Positions 43,055 through 51,972 are shown, counted from the stretch's first letter. The stretch: DNA of 56,930 bases from [Lactobacillus] rogosae (GCA_900112995.1 FONU01000022.1:1-56930), one strand, 5' to 3'. Notes: generated by a model from the sequence alone, not told the origin. A program made the numbers and translations.

Positions 43055-43735
43055 TTATTCTTTAAAGTACTCAGCATAATTATCTTTTATAGAATTAATA
43101 TTCTCAGTATATCTGTTTAAGTGACGTTTAGATATTTCACGGGCTTTATCAGTCTCCCTGTTCTCAATGGCAGCCACAAGTTCCTCATGGTCTGATAAAA
43201 TATGGCCAACAGATATACATCTGAAACTAAGAATAGTAGTTCTGTCAAAATGTGGTGAGATATTATTCACTAATTCATACCAGTAATTCTTATTGCACAT
43301 TTTATATAATGATTTGTGGAATTCTTTATCAAGCTGGAATATCTTTTCTTCGTCATTACGTTTCATATACATCTGCCATAAAGCGACATTTTCCCAGAGC
43401 ATATTAATCTGCTCTTTGTTAAGAGTAGTACAGGCAAGAGCTGCAAGCTCAGCTTCCAGCACGCTTCTTAATTCCCTTACTTCCTCGACAATATTGGCAT
43501 CAATCAATGATACATAAGCACCAATCTTAGGCTTGATTTCAATAAGACGTGTCTGTGAAAGTTCAAGCTCTGCCTCACGTATAGGGTTCTTGCTGACATT
43601 AAGAAGTTCGCTTATCTCGTCAGAGTCAAGCTGCTGTCCCGGTGTAAGATTGATGTGGACAATGTTATATACAAGTTGTCTTACAACATAATCTTTAGCA
43701 GATTCTTTAGGGAGTCTTTCATCAATTTTAAACAT
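43055..43735 (-). CDS. GntR-family regulator, FCD type
   Basis: This 226-residue protein has an N-terminal winged helix (SAKDYVVRQLVYNIVHINLTPGQQLDSDEISELLNVSKNPIREAELELSQTRLIEI) and a C-terminal FCD ligand domain (about residues 85-220) with EEVRELRSVLEAELAAL and the metal/ligand residues in DKEFHKSLY and NRETDKAREISKRHLNRY. FCD regulators respond to organic or sugar acids. I start at 43735 with AAGGA upstream; in-frame codons from 43837 are not needed for the domain. The gene lies upstream of, and in the same direction as, the esterase genes, so it probably regulates them. Confidence 0.88.
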   Translation of the reverse strand: MFKIDERLPKESAKDYVVRQLVYNIVHINLTPGQQLDSDEISELLNVSKNPIREAELELSQTRLIEIKPKIGAYVSLIDANIVEEVRELRSVLEAELAALACTTLNKEQINMLWENVALWQMYMKRNDEEKIFQLDKEFHKSLYKMCNKNYWYELVNNISPHFDRTTILSFRCISVGHILSDHEELVAAIENRETDKAREISKRHLNRYTENINSIKDNYAEYFKE

Positions 43736-44065
43736 AGATGTAATTCCTTTCTTAAATCGTGATATATCTAAACGTGTTAAATATACGCGTTGATTTATGA
43801 ATAGAGTATAGCATATATATTTCAAGATATTAAGCATTTTTAGGTATAAAACCTGTTACAAATATGTATTTCTTATCTGGTGCCTTGCCGATAATTCTAA
43901 CAGCTTTTGTTGATACTTTGTCTTTAATTGTGTTATTTATATTGCTATAATACTACTATTGGATTTATAATTAAATTATATTAGCAGGATTTTAACAGAC
44001 TTTCAAGGTTGAATATTCATAATAAATATAATATATAAAAGTGTAAATAGCAGGGAAGGATACAG

Positions 44066-44281
44066 ATGATATATACAGTTAAGGATATTGAAGAACCGGA
44101 TTTTGGCTGTGAGGGTCTTATGGATGGACAGCAGGTTATTGATAAGGTTACACTTATAGATGAGAAGGGAAATCTTCTATATATAGAAGCGGCAGATATG
44201 TATCTTTATGATAAGGGTATAGATGTCGGCGATAAAGTAATTATACAGGACAATCTGTTAGTTAAGGCTGGGCAGGAATAA
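44066..44281 (+). CDS. Small protein of unknown function (71 aa)
   Basis: A 71-residue soluble protein with GGGAAGGA-type ribosome binding site, located 29 bases before an aldo/keto reductase gene. The acidic, beta-rich sequence (EEPDFGCEGLMDGQQVIDKVTLIDEKGNLLYIEAADMYLY) has a single Cys and ends in VGDKVIIQDNLLVK, which looks like a small barrel-type domain. I recognise no family. Confidence 0.7.
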   Translation: MIYTVKDIEEPDFGCEGLMDGQQVIDKVTLIDEKGNLLYIEAADMYLYDKGIDVGDKVIIQDNLLVKAGQE

Positions 44282-44310
44282 TAAAATAATACATAGAAAA
44301 GAGGAATATT

Positions 44311-45336
44311 ATGGTTAAGGTTACATTAGGAAGTACAGGAATAACAGTTAATAAAAATGGATTTGGCGCACTGCCAATCCAGAGAATTAGCAGCGAGGCA
44401 TCTGCCCATTTGTTAAGAAAGGCATATGAGGCGGGGATAGATTTTTATGATACAGCAAGATTTTATACAGACAGCGAAGAAAAGATTGGTGAAGCTTTGT
44501 CAGATGTAAGAGATAATATTTACATTGCAACAAAGACAGCGGCACAGAATTCAGAGGATTTCTGGAAGGACCTTGCAACAAGCCTTAATAATTTAAAGAC
44601 AGATTATATTGATATTTACCAGTTCCACAATCCATCATTCTGTCCAAAGCCGGGTGATGGAACAGGACTTTATGAAGCTATGCTTGAGGCAAAAGCACAG
44701 GGAAAGATAAGACATATAGGAATTACTAACCACAGGCTTAATGTTGCTATGGAGGCACTTGAGTCAGGACTTTATGAAACATTGCAGTTTCCATTTAACT
44801 ATCTTGCAACAGATAAAGAACATAAGCTTGTTGAAGTCTGTCGTGAGAAAAATATCGGATTTATAGCAATGAAAGCACTTTCTGGAGGACTGATAACTAA
44901 TTCCAAGGTTGCATATGCTTATCAGGCACAATACGATAATGTTCTTCCAATATGGGGTGTCCAGAGGGAAACAGAATTAGATGAGTTCATAAGTTACATA
45001 GATAACCCTCCAGTTCTTGATGAAGAGATTAAAGCGGTAATTGAAAATGATAAGAAAGAGCTTGCTGGCAACTTTTGCAGGGGATGTGGATATTGTATGC
45101 CAACGTGTCCAGCACATATAGAGATTAACAATTGTGCAAGAATGTCACTGCTTCTTAGACGTTCACCATCAGAGCTTCAGCTTACTAAGGAAGTACAGGC
45201 TAAGATGAAGAAGATAGAAGATTGTATACATTGTGGAGCGTGCAGTGCACATTGTCCATACGGACTTGATACACCTAAGCTGCTGGAGGATAATTATAAG
45301 GATTATAAGGAAGTGCTGGCAGGAAAGCCATTATAA
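44311..45336 (+). CDS. Aldo/keto reductase with C-terminal ferredoxin domain
   Basis: This 341-residue protein has an N-terminal aldo/keto reductase barrel (GFGALPIQRI, AYEAGIDFYDTARFYTDSEEKIGEAL with the catalytic Asp and Tyr, and IYQFHNP in place of the usual histidine region) and a C-terminal Fe-S part with CRGCGYCMPTCP and CIHCGACSAHCPYG (about residues 252-326), two [4Fe-4S] motifs. This fusion is common in clostridia and suggests ferredoxin-linked electron transfer instead of only NADPH. The substrate is unknown. Confidence 0.88.
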   Translation: MVKVTLGSTGITVNKNGFGALPIQRISSEASAHLLRKAYEAGIDFYDTARFYTDSEEKIGEALSDVRDNIYIATKTAAQNSEDFWKDLATSLNNLKTDYIDIYQFHNPSFCPKPGDGTGLYEAMLEAKAQGKIRHIGITNHRLNVAMEALESGLYETLQFPFNYLATDKEHKLVEVCREKNIGFIAMKALSGGLITNSKVAYAYQAQYDNVLPIWGVQRETELDEFISYIDNPPVLDEEIKAVIENDKKELAGNFCRGCGYCMPTCPAHIEINNCARMSLLLRRSPSELQLTKEVQAKMKKIEDCIHCGACSAHCPYGLDTPKLLEDNYKDYKEVLAGKPL

Positions 45337-45441
45337 TAAGAGTAAAAGAAGACGAAAGAGAAGAACTTAAGAAAATGCTGTGTTACTAAATAGTAAACGA
45401 ATTTAATCAATAAAAATAAAGTAAAGCAAATAAAAACAAGG

Positions 45442-45542
45442 AAAGAGGCTGTCATATCAGATATTGTTCATATAATATATAAACTGTAAGTAATAACTAA
45501 CAGATATATTGTATGGATTATGCCTGATATGACAGCCTCTTT
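45442..45542. terminator. Perfect 19-bp terminator stem with a 63-nt loop
   Basis: AAAGAGGCTGTCATATCAG (45442-45460) pairs perfectly with CTGATATGACAGCCTCTTT (45524-45542), with T-rich sequence at the right end. The loop contains another near-palindrome, CTGTAAGTAATAACTAACAG. It lies between the aldo/keto reductase (+) and the small ORF (-). Confidence 0.7.
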
Positions 45543-45558
45543 TCTTGTATGTCCGCTA

Positions 45559-45813
45559 TCAGTAAGTATACTCGTGGTGAGGACAATAATAAAATGACTG
45601 TAACTGGCTCTTATTATTGTAAGTAACAGTATAGCAGTCAGCAGGTGCATTGTTGTAAGCTTCAAAAGCAATCTTCATATTCATTGTCTGGCTATGAGGC
45701 TTTTCACCGCTTTTATGTTCAGCACTTGTATTATCGCGTCCTATACCTTTAAGATTACTGATGGTCTGGACAGGGTACACTTTTGAATTGCTAATAACTC
45801 CATTTACTGCAAT
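45559..45813 (-). CDS. Small hypothetical protein, probable ATT start (84 aa)
   Basis: The coding frame is open from 45834 down to 45559. The only strong Shine-Dalgarno motif, AAGGAGG (45818-45824), is followed by ATT codons at 45816 and 45813 in frame; the only standard start in frame is a GTG at 45780, about 37 bases away from it. I therefore give the ATT at 45813. The product has a Lys/Ser-rich middle and an aromatic, Cys-containing end (FYYCPHHEYTY). No family is recognised; the reading frame and the start are both uncertain. Confidence 0.45.
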   Translation of the reverse strand: MAVNGVISNSKVYPVQTISNLKGIGRDNTSAEHKSGEKPHSQTMNMKIAFEAYNNAPADCYTVTYNNKSQLQSFYYCPHHEYTY

Positions 45814-45967
45814 AATCCCTCCTTGGACCTTATTTCAAAATGTTACTTTTATATTATATATCGACAAAATATGACAGATTATAACATACAAATATAAAAA
45901 GATGTTCATACTTCTATTAAATTTTTTTAAAATTTTTAAAATTTATATTTTCTTTTGATATATTTTA

Positions 45968-46019
45968 TTGACAGATTAAAGCTTAGCATTTATACTTGAA
46001 ATAGTTTCCTAACGAACTA
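45968..46019 (+). promoter_or_regulatory. Promoter and operator of the marR-type gene
   Basis: TTGACA (45968-45973), a 17-bp spacer and TATACT (45991-45996) form a near-consensus promoter. The inverted repeat TAGTT-N8-AACTA (46002-46019) covers the expected transcription start, a typical place for autorepression by a MarR dimer. Confidence 0.7.
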
Positions 46020-46051
46020 AATACTGCATAATATTTTAAGGAAGGTTAACA

Positions 46052-46480
46052 ATGGATGCCTATGATTTAATTACATCAGGGTTGCAGCTTAGAAAGCTTC
46101 TTGCTAAAAGGGTTGAACCTATTATGGAAGAATATGGATTAAGACCAGTTGAACTGGATATTCTTGAATTCATCACCAAAGAGAATATCGACACAGCTAA
46201 AGAGATTATACACAGAATACATTTATCAAAGTCGCATATTTCTAAGTCGTTGGAACATTTATTAGAAAAGGGGCTTATTAATATGAAAGAAGACGAAGAT
46301 GACCGCAGGGTAATGAGAATTACGCTGACAGAGGCTTCTTATAAGGTCATAGATAAAGTTAATGTTGCATATGAACAGTGCAGGCAGATACTTACGGAGG
46401 GGGTTTCAGAAGAGGAGTTGCAGGTATTTAGAAGAGTCATAAGACAGATGAATGACAATGTTAATGGTGAACTTGAGTAA
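46052..46480 (+). CDS. MarR-family transcriptional regulator
   Basis: This 142-residue protein is a MarR-type winged helix: ELDILEFITKENIDTAKEIIHRIHLSKSHISKSLEHLLEKGLINMKEDEDDRRVMRITLTEAS contains the recognition helix (SKSHISKSLEHL) and the wing with DDRR. Dimerisation helices are at both ends. The promoter has an inverted repeat on the start point, so autorepression is likely. Citrate synthase lies 64 bases downstream and may be under its control. RBS AAGGAAGG. Confidence 0.92.
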   Translation: MDAYDLITSGLQLRKLLAKRVEPIMEEYGLRPVELDILEFITKENIDTAKEIIHRIHLSKSHISKSLEHLLEKGLINMKEDEDDRRVMRITLTEASYKVIDKVNVAYEQCRQILTEGVSEEELQVFRRVIRQMNDNVNGELE

Positions 46481-46544
46481 CTAAAGTTGTATATGTGCTG
46501 GACGTAGCACAGGTTTATGTTAGTTTGATAGGAAAGGAAGGCAT

Positions 46545-47918
46545 ATGATGGAAAGGTGGAACAAAACTATGGAGAATATTAATGATTATTCAAAGAAACA
46601 GGCTGATATGTGCATTGATAATGACCGCATTCCAAAGGCTTTATATGCAGATTACGGAGTTAAGAAGGGTCTTAGAGATGAAAATGGACAGGGAGTTCTT
46701 ACAGGACTTACTAATATATCAAGTGTAAGGGCATTTGATGTAATAGACGGAGAGAAAGTACCTTGTGATGGAGAACTTTTATATAGGGGTTATGATGTAA
46801 CTAAACTTGTAAAAGGTGCTGGCGATAAGAGATTTATATTTGAGGAAAGTGCATATCTTTTATTATTTGGTGAACTGCCAGATGCCACACAGCTTGAAGA
46901 ATTCAGACATATAATTGCTAACTGTATGGAGCTTCCGACTAACTTTACAAGAGATGTAATTATGAAAGCACCTTCAGCTGATATTATGAACTCAATGACA
47001 AGAAGTATTCTTACACTTGCATCTTACGATGACAGGAAAGATGATCTTAGCATAGAAAATGTATTAAGACAGAGCATACAGCTTATAAGTACATTTCCAA
47101 TGCTTGCTGTATATGGTTACCACGCATACAATCATTATGAGAGAGATGATAGTATGTATATCCACAGACCAGATAAGGAATTATCACTTGCTGAGAATTT
47201 TTTAAGAATGTTAAGACCAGATATGAAATATACACCACTGGAAACACATGTACTTGATATTGCACTGCTTCTTCATATGGAACATGGTGGTGGTAATAAT
47301 TCATCATTTACAACAAGAGTTGTTACTTCCTCAGGTTCAGATACATACTCAGCAATTGCAGCAGCTATGTCATCACTTAAGGGAAGAAAGCATGGTGGTG
47401 CTAATCTTATGGTTATGAATATGATGGAAGATATAAGGGCACATATTAAGGATTATCACGATGAAGAGGAAATAGAGCATTATCTTGATAAAATTCTTAA
47501 TAAAGAAGCATTTGATAAGAAAGGTCTTATATATGGTATGGGTCATGCTGTATATTCGTTATCAGACCCAAGAGAAAGAGTGTTCAAGGGATTTGTTGAG
47601 CAGCTTGCTAATGCAAAGGGAAGAGCTGAGGATATGGCATTGTACAATAATATAGAGAGGATTGCACCAATGCTTATTGCCAAGGAGAGAAAGATATTCA
47701 AGGGTGTAAGTCCTAATGTTGATTTCTATAGTGGATTTGTATACGATATGCTGGATATACCAAAGGAACTCTATACACCGCTTTTTGCAATAGCAAGAAT
47801 TGTTGGCTGGAGTGCACACAGAATAGAAGAACTTGTTACAACTGACAAGATTATCCGTCCAGCATATAAGAGCCTTGTTACTAAGAGGGAATATGTTGAC
47901 AGAAGCCACAGGGATTAA
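46545..47918 (+). CDS. Citrate synthase (clostridial long type)
   Basis: This 457-residue protein has the citrate-synthase core: LLYRGYDVTKLVKG near residue 85, the histidine segments MEHGGGNNSSFTTRVVTSSGSD and LKGRKHGGAN, and MGHAVYSLSDPRERVF with the last active-site residues. It condenses oxaloacetate and acetyl-CoA, probably feeding 2-oxoglutarate and glutamate synthesis in an anaerobe with an incomplete TCA cycle. The long N-terminal extension is typical of this clostridial branch. It is not linked to aconitase or isocitrate dehydrogenase here. Confidence 0.92.
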   Translation: MMERWNKTMENINDYSKKQADMCIDNDRIPKALYADYGVKKGLRDENGQGVLTGLTNISSVRAFDVIDGEKVPCDGELLYRGYDVTKLVKGAGDKRFIFEESAYLLLFGELPDATQLEEFRHIIANCMELPTNFTRDVIMKAPSADIMNSMTRSILTLASYDDRKDDLSIENVLRQSIQLISTFPMLAVYGYHAYNHYERDDSMYIHRPDKELSLAENFLRMLRPDMKYTPLETHVLDIALLLHMEHGGGNNSSFTTRVVTSSGSDTYSAIAAAMSSLKGRKHGGANLMVMNMMEDIRAHIKDYHDEEEIEHYLDKILNKEAFDKKGLIYGMGHAVYSLSDPRERVFKGFVEQLANAKGRAEDMALYNNIERIAPMLIAKERKIFKGVSPNVDFYSGFVYDMLDIPKELYTPLFAIARIVGWSAHRIEELVTTDKIIRPAYKSLVTKREYVDRSHRD

Positions 47919-48034
47919 TCATTATCAGCAGCACTTTGGTAATTATTAATAGCAGATAATAATATTGATAGTATAAGTCAGTATATGAAATTGCAATATT
48001 AAATAAAAATATCAGATAAAAGGAGGTTTTAAAT

Positions 48035-48979
48035 ATGCCAAAGGAACGAGAAGATAAACAGTTTAAGTCTTCTAGCGGAATATGTAATATCCACGCGGTT
48101 ATATGGTATCCGGACAGTGACGTGTATAAGAAGCCTGTAGGTGTAATACAGATTGCACACGGAATGATAGACCATATTGAAAGGTTTGAAGAGATGGCAG
48201 AATACTTTACAGGCAAAGGCTTTGTAGTTGCAGGTAATGATCATTTAGGACACGGAGATTCAGTTAATAGTGATGAAGATCTGGGATATTTTGCCAAGGG
48301 TAATCATGGTGCAGACTTTTTAATTAAAGATATGCACAGGCTTACACTTATAATGAAGAAGAATTATCCAGACCTTCCATATGTTCTTATCGGTCATAGT
48401 ATGGGTTCATATATGTCAAGAAAATATGCCAGCATATATGGAGATGAGCTTGACGGAGTTATATTCTTAGGAACAGGCAACCAGCCTAAGGCAGTTGTTG
48501 ACAGCGGCCTTAAGCTTGCACATATTGCGAAGCTTGTAAGGGGAGAAAGATATAGAAGTGAACTCCTCAATACGATTATGTTCGGTGCATATAATAAGAG
48601 AATTAAGGACAACAGGACAGCTAACGACTGGCTTACTAAGGATACTAAGATAGTTGATGAGTACCTAAGCGACCCTAAGTGTTCTTATAAGTTCACAGCC
48701 AATGCGTATATAGGATTTTTAAATGTTATTAAATATGATATTGATAAGAAGAATATAGCAAAGACACCGGATAAGCTTCCTGTATTATTTGCATCAGGAC
48801 TTGAAGACCCGGTAGGAGATTATGGTAAGGGTGTAAAGAAGGCATTTAAAATGTATACTAAATATGTGGATAATGTTGAACTTTATCTTTATGAAGATGA
48901 CAGACACGAACTTCACAGTGAAACAGACCGTGAGGATATATTCAGCGATTTATATAAATGGATTGAAGAAAATGTGTAA
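48035..48979 (+). CDS. Lysophospholipase-like alpha/beta hydrolase
   Basis: This 314-residue protein belongs to the S33/monoacylglycerol-lipase-like group: QIAHGMIDHIERFEEMAEYFTGKGFVVAGNDHLGHGDS with the oxyanion loop, the nucleophile elbow GHSMGSYMSRKYA (about residues 121-133), the acid residue near GLEDPVGDYG and the histidine in DDRHELHSE. Such enzymes hydrolyse monoacylglycerols or lysophospholipids in the cytoplasm. GGAGG precedes the ATG. It lies between citrate synthase and a lipid-type operon, which may hint at lipid turnover. Confidence 0.85.
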   Translation: MPKEREDKQFKSSSGICNIHAVIWYPDSDVYKKPVGVIQIAHGMIDHIERFEEMAEYFTGKGFVVAGNDHLGHGDSVNSDEDLGYFAKGNHGADFLIKDMHRLTLIMKKNYPDLPYVLIGHSMGSYMSRKYASIYGDELDGVIFLGTGNQPKAVVDSGLKLAHIAKLVRGERYRSELLNTIMFGAYNKRIKDNRTANDWLTKDTKIVDEYLSDPKCSYKFTANAYIGFLNVIKYDIDKKNIAKTPDKLPVLFASGLEDPVGDYGKGVKKAFKMYTKYVDNVELYLYEDDRHELHSETDREDIFSDLYKWIEENV

Positions 48980-49117
48980 TTGAATAGCTGTTTAATTGTA
49001 TATAATATAATGAGTGCATTACAGTATTAAAATCATATTATATAGTAATGAAAGCCATATCACATAGTAATAAGAGAACACAATATAATGATTGGAACTA
49101 TATTGAAAGATATTAAA

Positions 49118-49193
49118 GCTACATTTTGGAGTATTAACTCTACATTTTGTTGACAAACAGGTTGCAGAGGGGTACAATACAACAAATTGTAGC
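49118..49193 (+). promoter_or_regulatory. Consensus promoter with three copies of a CTACA-TTTG box
   Basis: TTGACA (49150-49155), a 17-bp spacer and TACAAT (49173-49178) make a near-perfect promoter. GCTACATTTTG (49118), CTCTACATTTTGTTG (49138) and, inverted, CAACAAATTGTAGC (49180-49193) are three copies of the same box placed before the -35, on its edge and at the start point. That layout suggests a repressor acting on the lipid/glycosyltransferase operon. The flanking 48980-49117 is AT-rich with no gene. Confidence 0.65.
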
Positions 49194-49248
49194 TTTTTGC
49201 TTTATATCTTATTCTATAAAGCAGACAGTGATTGGAGATGATAATATT

Positions 49249-50034
49249 ATGAAGGCTGACAGAACTATATATTATAGTTCATACACAGATGATGTTGTTA
49301 AAAGCCACAATCAGAGTTTTAAGTTAAAGACTAATTACGAATGGATAAATAACAGCTTATTATTTAAAATGGCTTCAATGGTTATATATGTATTGGCAAT
49401 AGTTATAGGTTACATATGCTGTAAGTTATTTTTTAATATAAGCTACAAGAATAGAAAGCTTTTAAAGAAGTGTAAGAAAGATGGCTATTTTGTATATGCC
49501 AATCACACACAGCCTGTAGGAGATGTTGTAATACCAGCACTTGCGTGTGTAGGAAAGAGAGTATATGTAATAGTAAGCCAGGCCAATTATGGAATACCCG
49601 TTATAGGTAAGATACTCCCAGAGCTTGGTGCACTTCCTGTTCCGGATTCCATAAGCCAGTATAAGAAGTTTACAGAAGCGTATAAGAAGCACATTGAGCA
49701 GGGTCATCCTGTTATTATATATCCTGAGGCACACGTCTGGCCGTATTATACACAGATAAGACCATTTGAGAAGACGTCATTCCGTTTTCCAGCGGAGCTT
49801 AATAAACCGGTGTATGTGATGACGACAACATATACGCATAGACATTTTCTTAAGAACATTATAAAAAGACCAAAGGTCAATGTGTATATTGATGGACCGT
49901 TTTATCCAGACACAGGTGCAGGAATAAAGGATAACCAGAAGATGCTTCACGATAGGGTATATGAAGTTATGAAGTCGCGAAGTCATCTTAGCGATTATGA
50001 ATATATAAGATATGAAAGAAAGAATGTTATGTAA
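49249..50034 (+). CDS. 1-acyl-glycerol-3-phosphate acyltransferase-like protein (first)
   Basis: This 261-residue protein has one N-terminal membrane helix (about residues 40-60, ASMVIYVLAIVIGYICC) and the PlsC acyltransferase core: the histidine block reads NHTQPVGDVV, with five residues between His and Asp instead of the usual four (HX4D), and IYPEAHVWPYYTQIRPF corresponds to the glycerol-phosphate block. It would transfer an acyl chain to lysophosphatidate or another lipid acceptor at the membrane. I start at ATG 49249; the TTG-started longer frame from 49147 overlaps the promoter. It is the first gene of a four-gene lipid/glycan operon. Confidence 0.82.
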   Translation: MKADRTIYYSSYTDDVVKSHNQSFKLKTNYEWINNSLLFKMASMVIYVLAIVIGYICCKLFFNISYKNRKLLKKCKKDGYFVYANHTQPVGDVVIPALACVGKRVYVIVSQANYGIPVIGKILPELGALPVPDSISQYKKFTEAYKKHIEQGHPVIIYPEAHVWPYYTQIRPFEKTSFRFPAELNKPVYVMTTTYTHRHFLKNIIKRPKVNVYIDGPFYPDTGAGIKDNQKMLHDRVYEVMKSRSHLSDYEYIRYERKNVM

Positions 50035-50055
50035 TAGCATTGCAGGATTACAGAT

Positions 50056-50901
50056 ATGAATATATTGTTTTGTGGAGATAAGAATATACAGAATGGGCTT
50101 CTTATAGCGGTTATATCATTATTGGAACACACCAAAGAAGACCTTGATGTATATGTATTAACGCTTGATATGTCTGTTAATGATAAGCATTATGAGCCGA
50201 TAGATGGCAGACTTTCTGACTATTGTAATACAGAATTATCGAAGAAATATGATAACAGACTTCGTATTAAATTTATTGATACGTCCGGTTTATTCAATAA
50301 AGAAGTGCCTCTTGCCAATATGTCGACAAGATTTACGCCATGCTGTATGTTAAGATTATTTGCAGATGAGATAGCAGAGCTTCCAGACAGGCTGTTGTAT
50401 CTTGATACTGATATAATATGCAGAAAAGATTTTACAGAATTTTATTATCAGAATATGGAAAATGTAGAGATAGCTGGAGTTCTTGATTATTACGGAAGCT
50501 GGTTTTTTAGAAAGAACATTTTTAAAAGAGATTATCTTAACTCGGGAGTGCTTCTTATGAATATGGTACAGTTAAAGAAGACGGGGCTTTTAAAGAAATG
50601 CCGTGAAATGTGTACTTCAAAGCAGATGTTTATGCCAGACCAGTCGGCACTTAACAAGTTATCGGTTAATAAGAAGATATGTGAAAGAAAATATAACGAC
50701 CAGAGAAGACTTCACAGTGATACAGTATTCCAGCATTTTACAACACATTTTAAGTTCTTTCCTTATGTCAGGACAGAAACAGTGAAGCCGTGGCAGACAG
50801 AAGAAGTATTTGAGGCGCTTAAAATACCAAGAGAAGAATACGAGGTATTGTTTAATAAATACAAAAATGCTTTGGCAGAGCTTGGCAGCTATGAAATATA
50901 A
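50056..50901 (+). CDS. Glycosyltransferase family 8 (first)
   Basis: This 281-residue protein has the GT8 pattern: FCGDKNIQNGLLIAVISLLEHTKEDLDVYVLTLD near the N terminus, the metal-binding DxD in LLYLDTDIICRKDF (about residues 114-127), YLNSGVLLMNM and a C-terminal H-x-T/H region (VFQHFTTHFKFF). GT8 enzymes transfer galactose, glucose or xylose from UDP-sugars with retention. It is placed directly after an acyltransferase and before a second GT8, so a glycolipid substrate is likely. AGGA precedes the ATG. Confidence 0.87.
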   Translation: MNILFCGDKNIQNGLLIAVISLLEHTKEDLDVYVLTLDMSVNDKHYEPIDGRLSDYCNTELSKKYDNRLRIKFIDTSGLFNKEVPLANMSTRFTPCCMLRLFADEIAELPDRLLYLDTDIICRKDFTEFYYQNMENVEIAGVLDYYGSWFFRKNIFKRDYLNSGVLLMNMVQLKKTGLLKKCREMCTSKQMFMPDQSALNKLSVNKKICERKYNDQRRLHSDTVFQHFTTHFKFFPYVRTETVKPWQTEEVFEALKIPREEYEVLFNKYKNALAELGSYEI

Positions 50902-51003
50902 TTATTATTTATGAGTATTTGTACAGATTAATGAAATTAAAATATGTAAATAAAAATATTAAAATAATTAAAATAATAAAGATAATTGGAATGGAGAATT
51001 AAT

Positions 51004-51972
51004 ATGATTAACAAGAATGAGATAATACCAATATTTTTTACAATTGATGATGCATATGCACCATATCTGCATGTTGCATTAATATCACTTATTGAAAATG
51101 CTTCAAAGGACAGAAACTACAAGATAATAGTAGTTTACCAGGAGCTTAATGAGGAGAATAGAAATAATCTTGCTGAACTGGTTAAGGATCATCCTAATTT
51201 TGAGATGGAATTTAAGTATATGAAGCAGAGCCTTGATATGATAACAGACAGAATTGAGAACAGACTTCGTTCAGATTATTTCACAATGACAATATATTTC
51301 AGAATATTTATTCCAGATATGTATCCGGAATATGATAAGGCTATATATATAGACAGTGATATAGTTGTTCCTGGCGATATATCAGAGCTTTATGATACAG
51401 ATATGCACGGCAATCTTATAGGAGTGTGCAAAGATAGTTCAGTTAATGATGCTCCTGAATTGCAAAGATATATGACAGAATCACTTGGTTTAAAGCTTGG
51501 TGATTACTTTAATTCAGGTATGCTTCTTATGAATATGAAGGCTTTAAGAGAGGTTAATCTTGCAGAGCATTTCTTATATCTTCTTAATAAATACCATTTT
51601 GACTGTATCGCACCAGATCAGGATTATCTTAATTCTATGTGTTATGGTAAGATAGAATATCTTGAATCCTGCTGGGATGCAATGCCTAACAGAAATAAGC
51701 CTGAGAATCCATCACCTAAGATAATTCATTATAATTTATTTGATAAGCCTTGGTGCTATGATGGAATTCAGTACGAGAGTTATTTCTGGGATTATGCTAA
51801 ACGTTCTGTTTATTATGAAGACATTGTTAAGAGCAAAGAGAATTATTCAGATGAACAGAAGGCAGAGGATAAAGAGCATATGGCTGATCTTTTCAGAAGA
51901 GCAGGAGCTAATGCAGATACAGAAGTAACATTTAGAAAAGTGCTTGAAAGTGGAGAAAAGATAAGATTATGA
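51004..51972 (+). CDS. Glycosyltransferase family 8 (second)
   Basis: This 322-residue GT8 protein shows IPIFFTIDDAYAPYLHVALISLIENAS at the start, the DxD motif in KAIYIDSDIVVPGDI (about residues 113-127), DYFNSGMLLMNM, LAPDQDYLN-like APDQDYLNSM and the C-terminal IIHYNLFDKPW. The start at ATG 51004 has GGAG six bases upstream; a TTG-started longer frame from 50986 is less likely. Its last codons overlap the following acyltransferase by four bases (ATGA), so coupling is strict. The two GT8 proteins could add two sugars in sequence to one lipid. Confidence 0.88.
   Translation: MINKNEIIPIFFTIDDAYAPYLHVALISLIENASKDRNYKIIVVYQELNEENRNNLAELVKDHPNFEMEFKYMKQSLDMITDRIENRLRSDYFTMTIYFRIFIPDMYPEYDKAIYIDSDIVVPGDISELYDTDMHGNLIGVCKDSSVNDAPELQRYMTESLGLKLGDYFNSGMLLMNMKALREVNLAEHFLYLLNKYHFDCIAPDQDYLNSMCYGKIEYLESCWDAMPNRNKPENPSPKIIHYNLFDKPWCYDGIQYESYFWDYAKRSVYYEDIVKSKENYSDEQKAEDKEHMADLFRRAGANADTEVTFRKVLESGEKIRL

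Noticed and set aside
45468-45671. 67-codon minus-strand ORF covering part of the hairpin at 45442
   Set aside because: Runs through the terminator stem and overlaps the better supported ORF at 45559-45813 in another frame.
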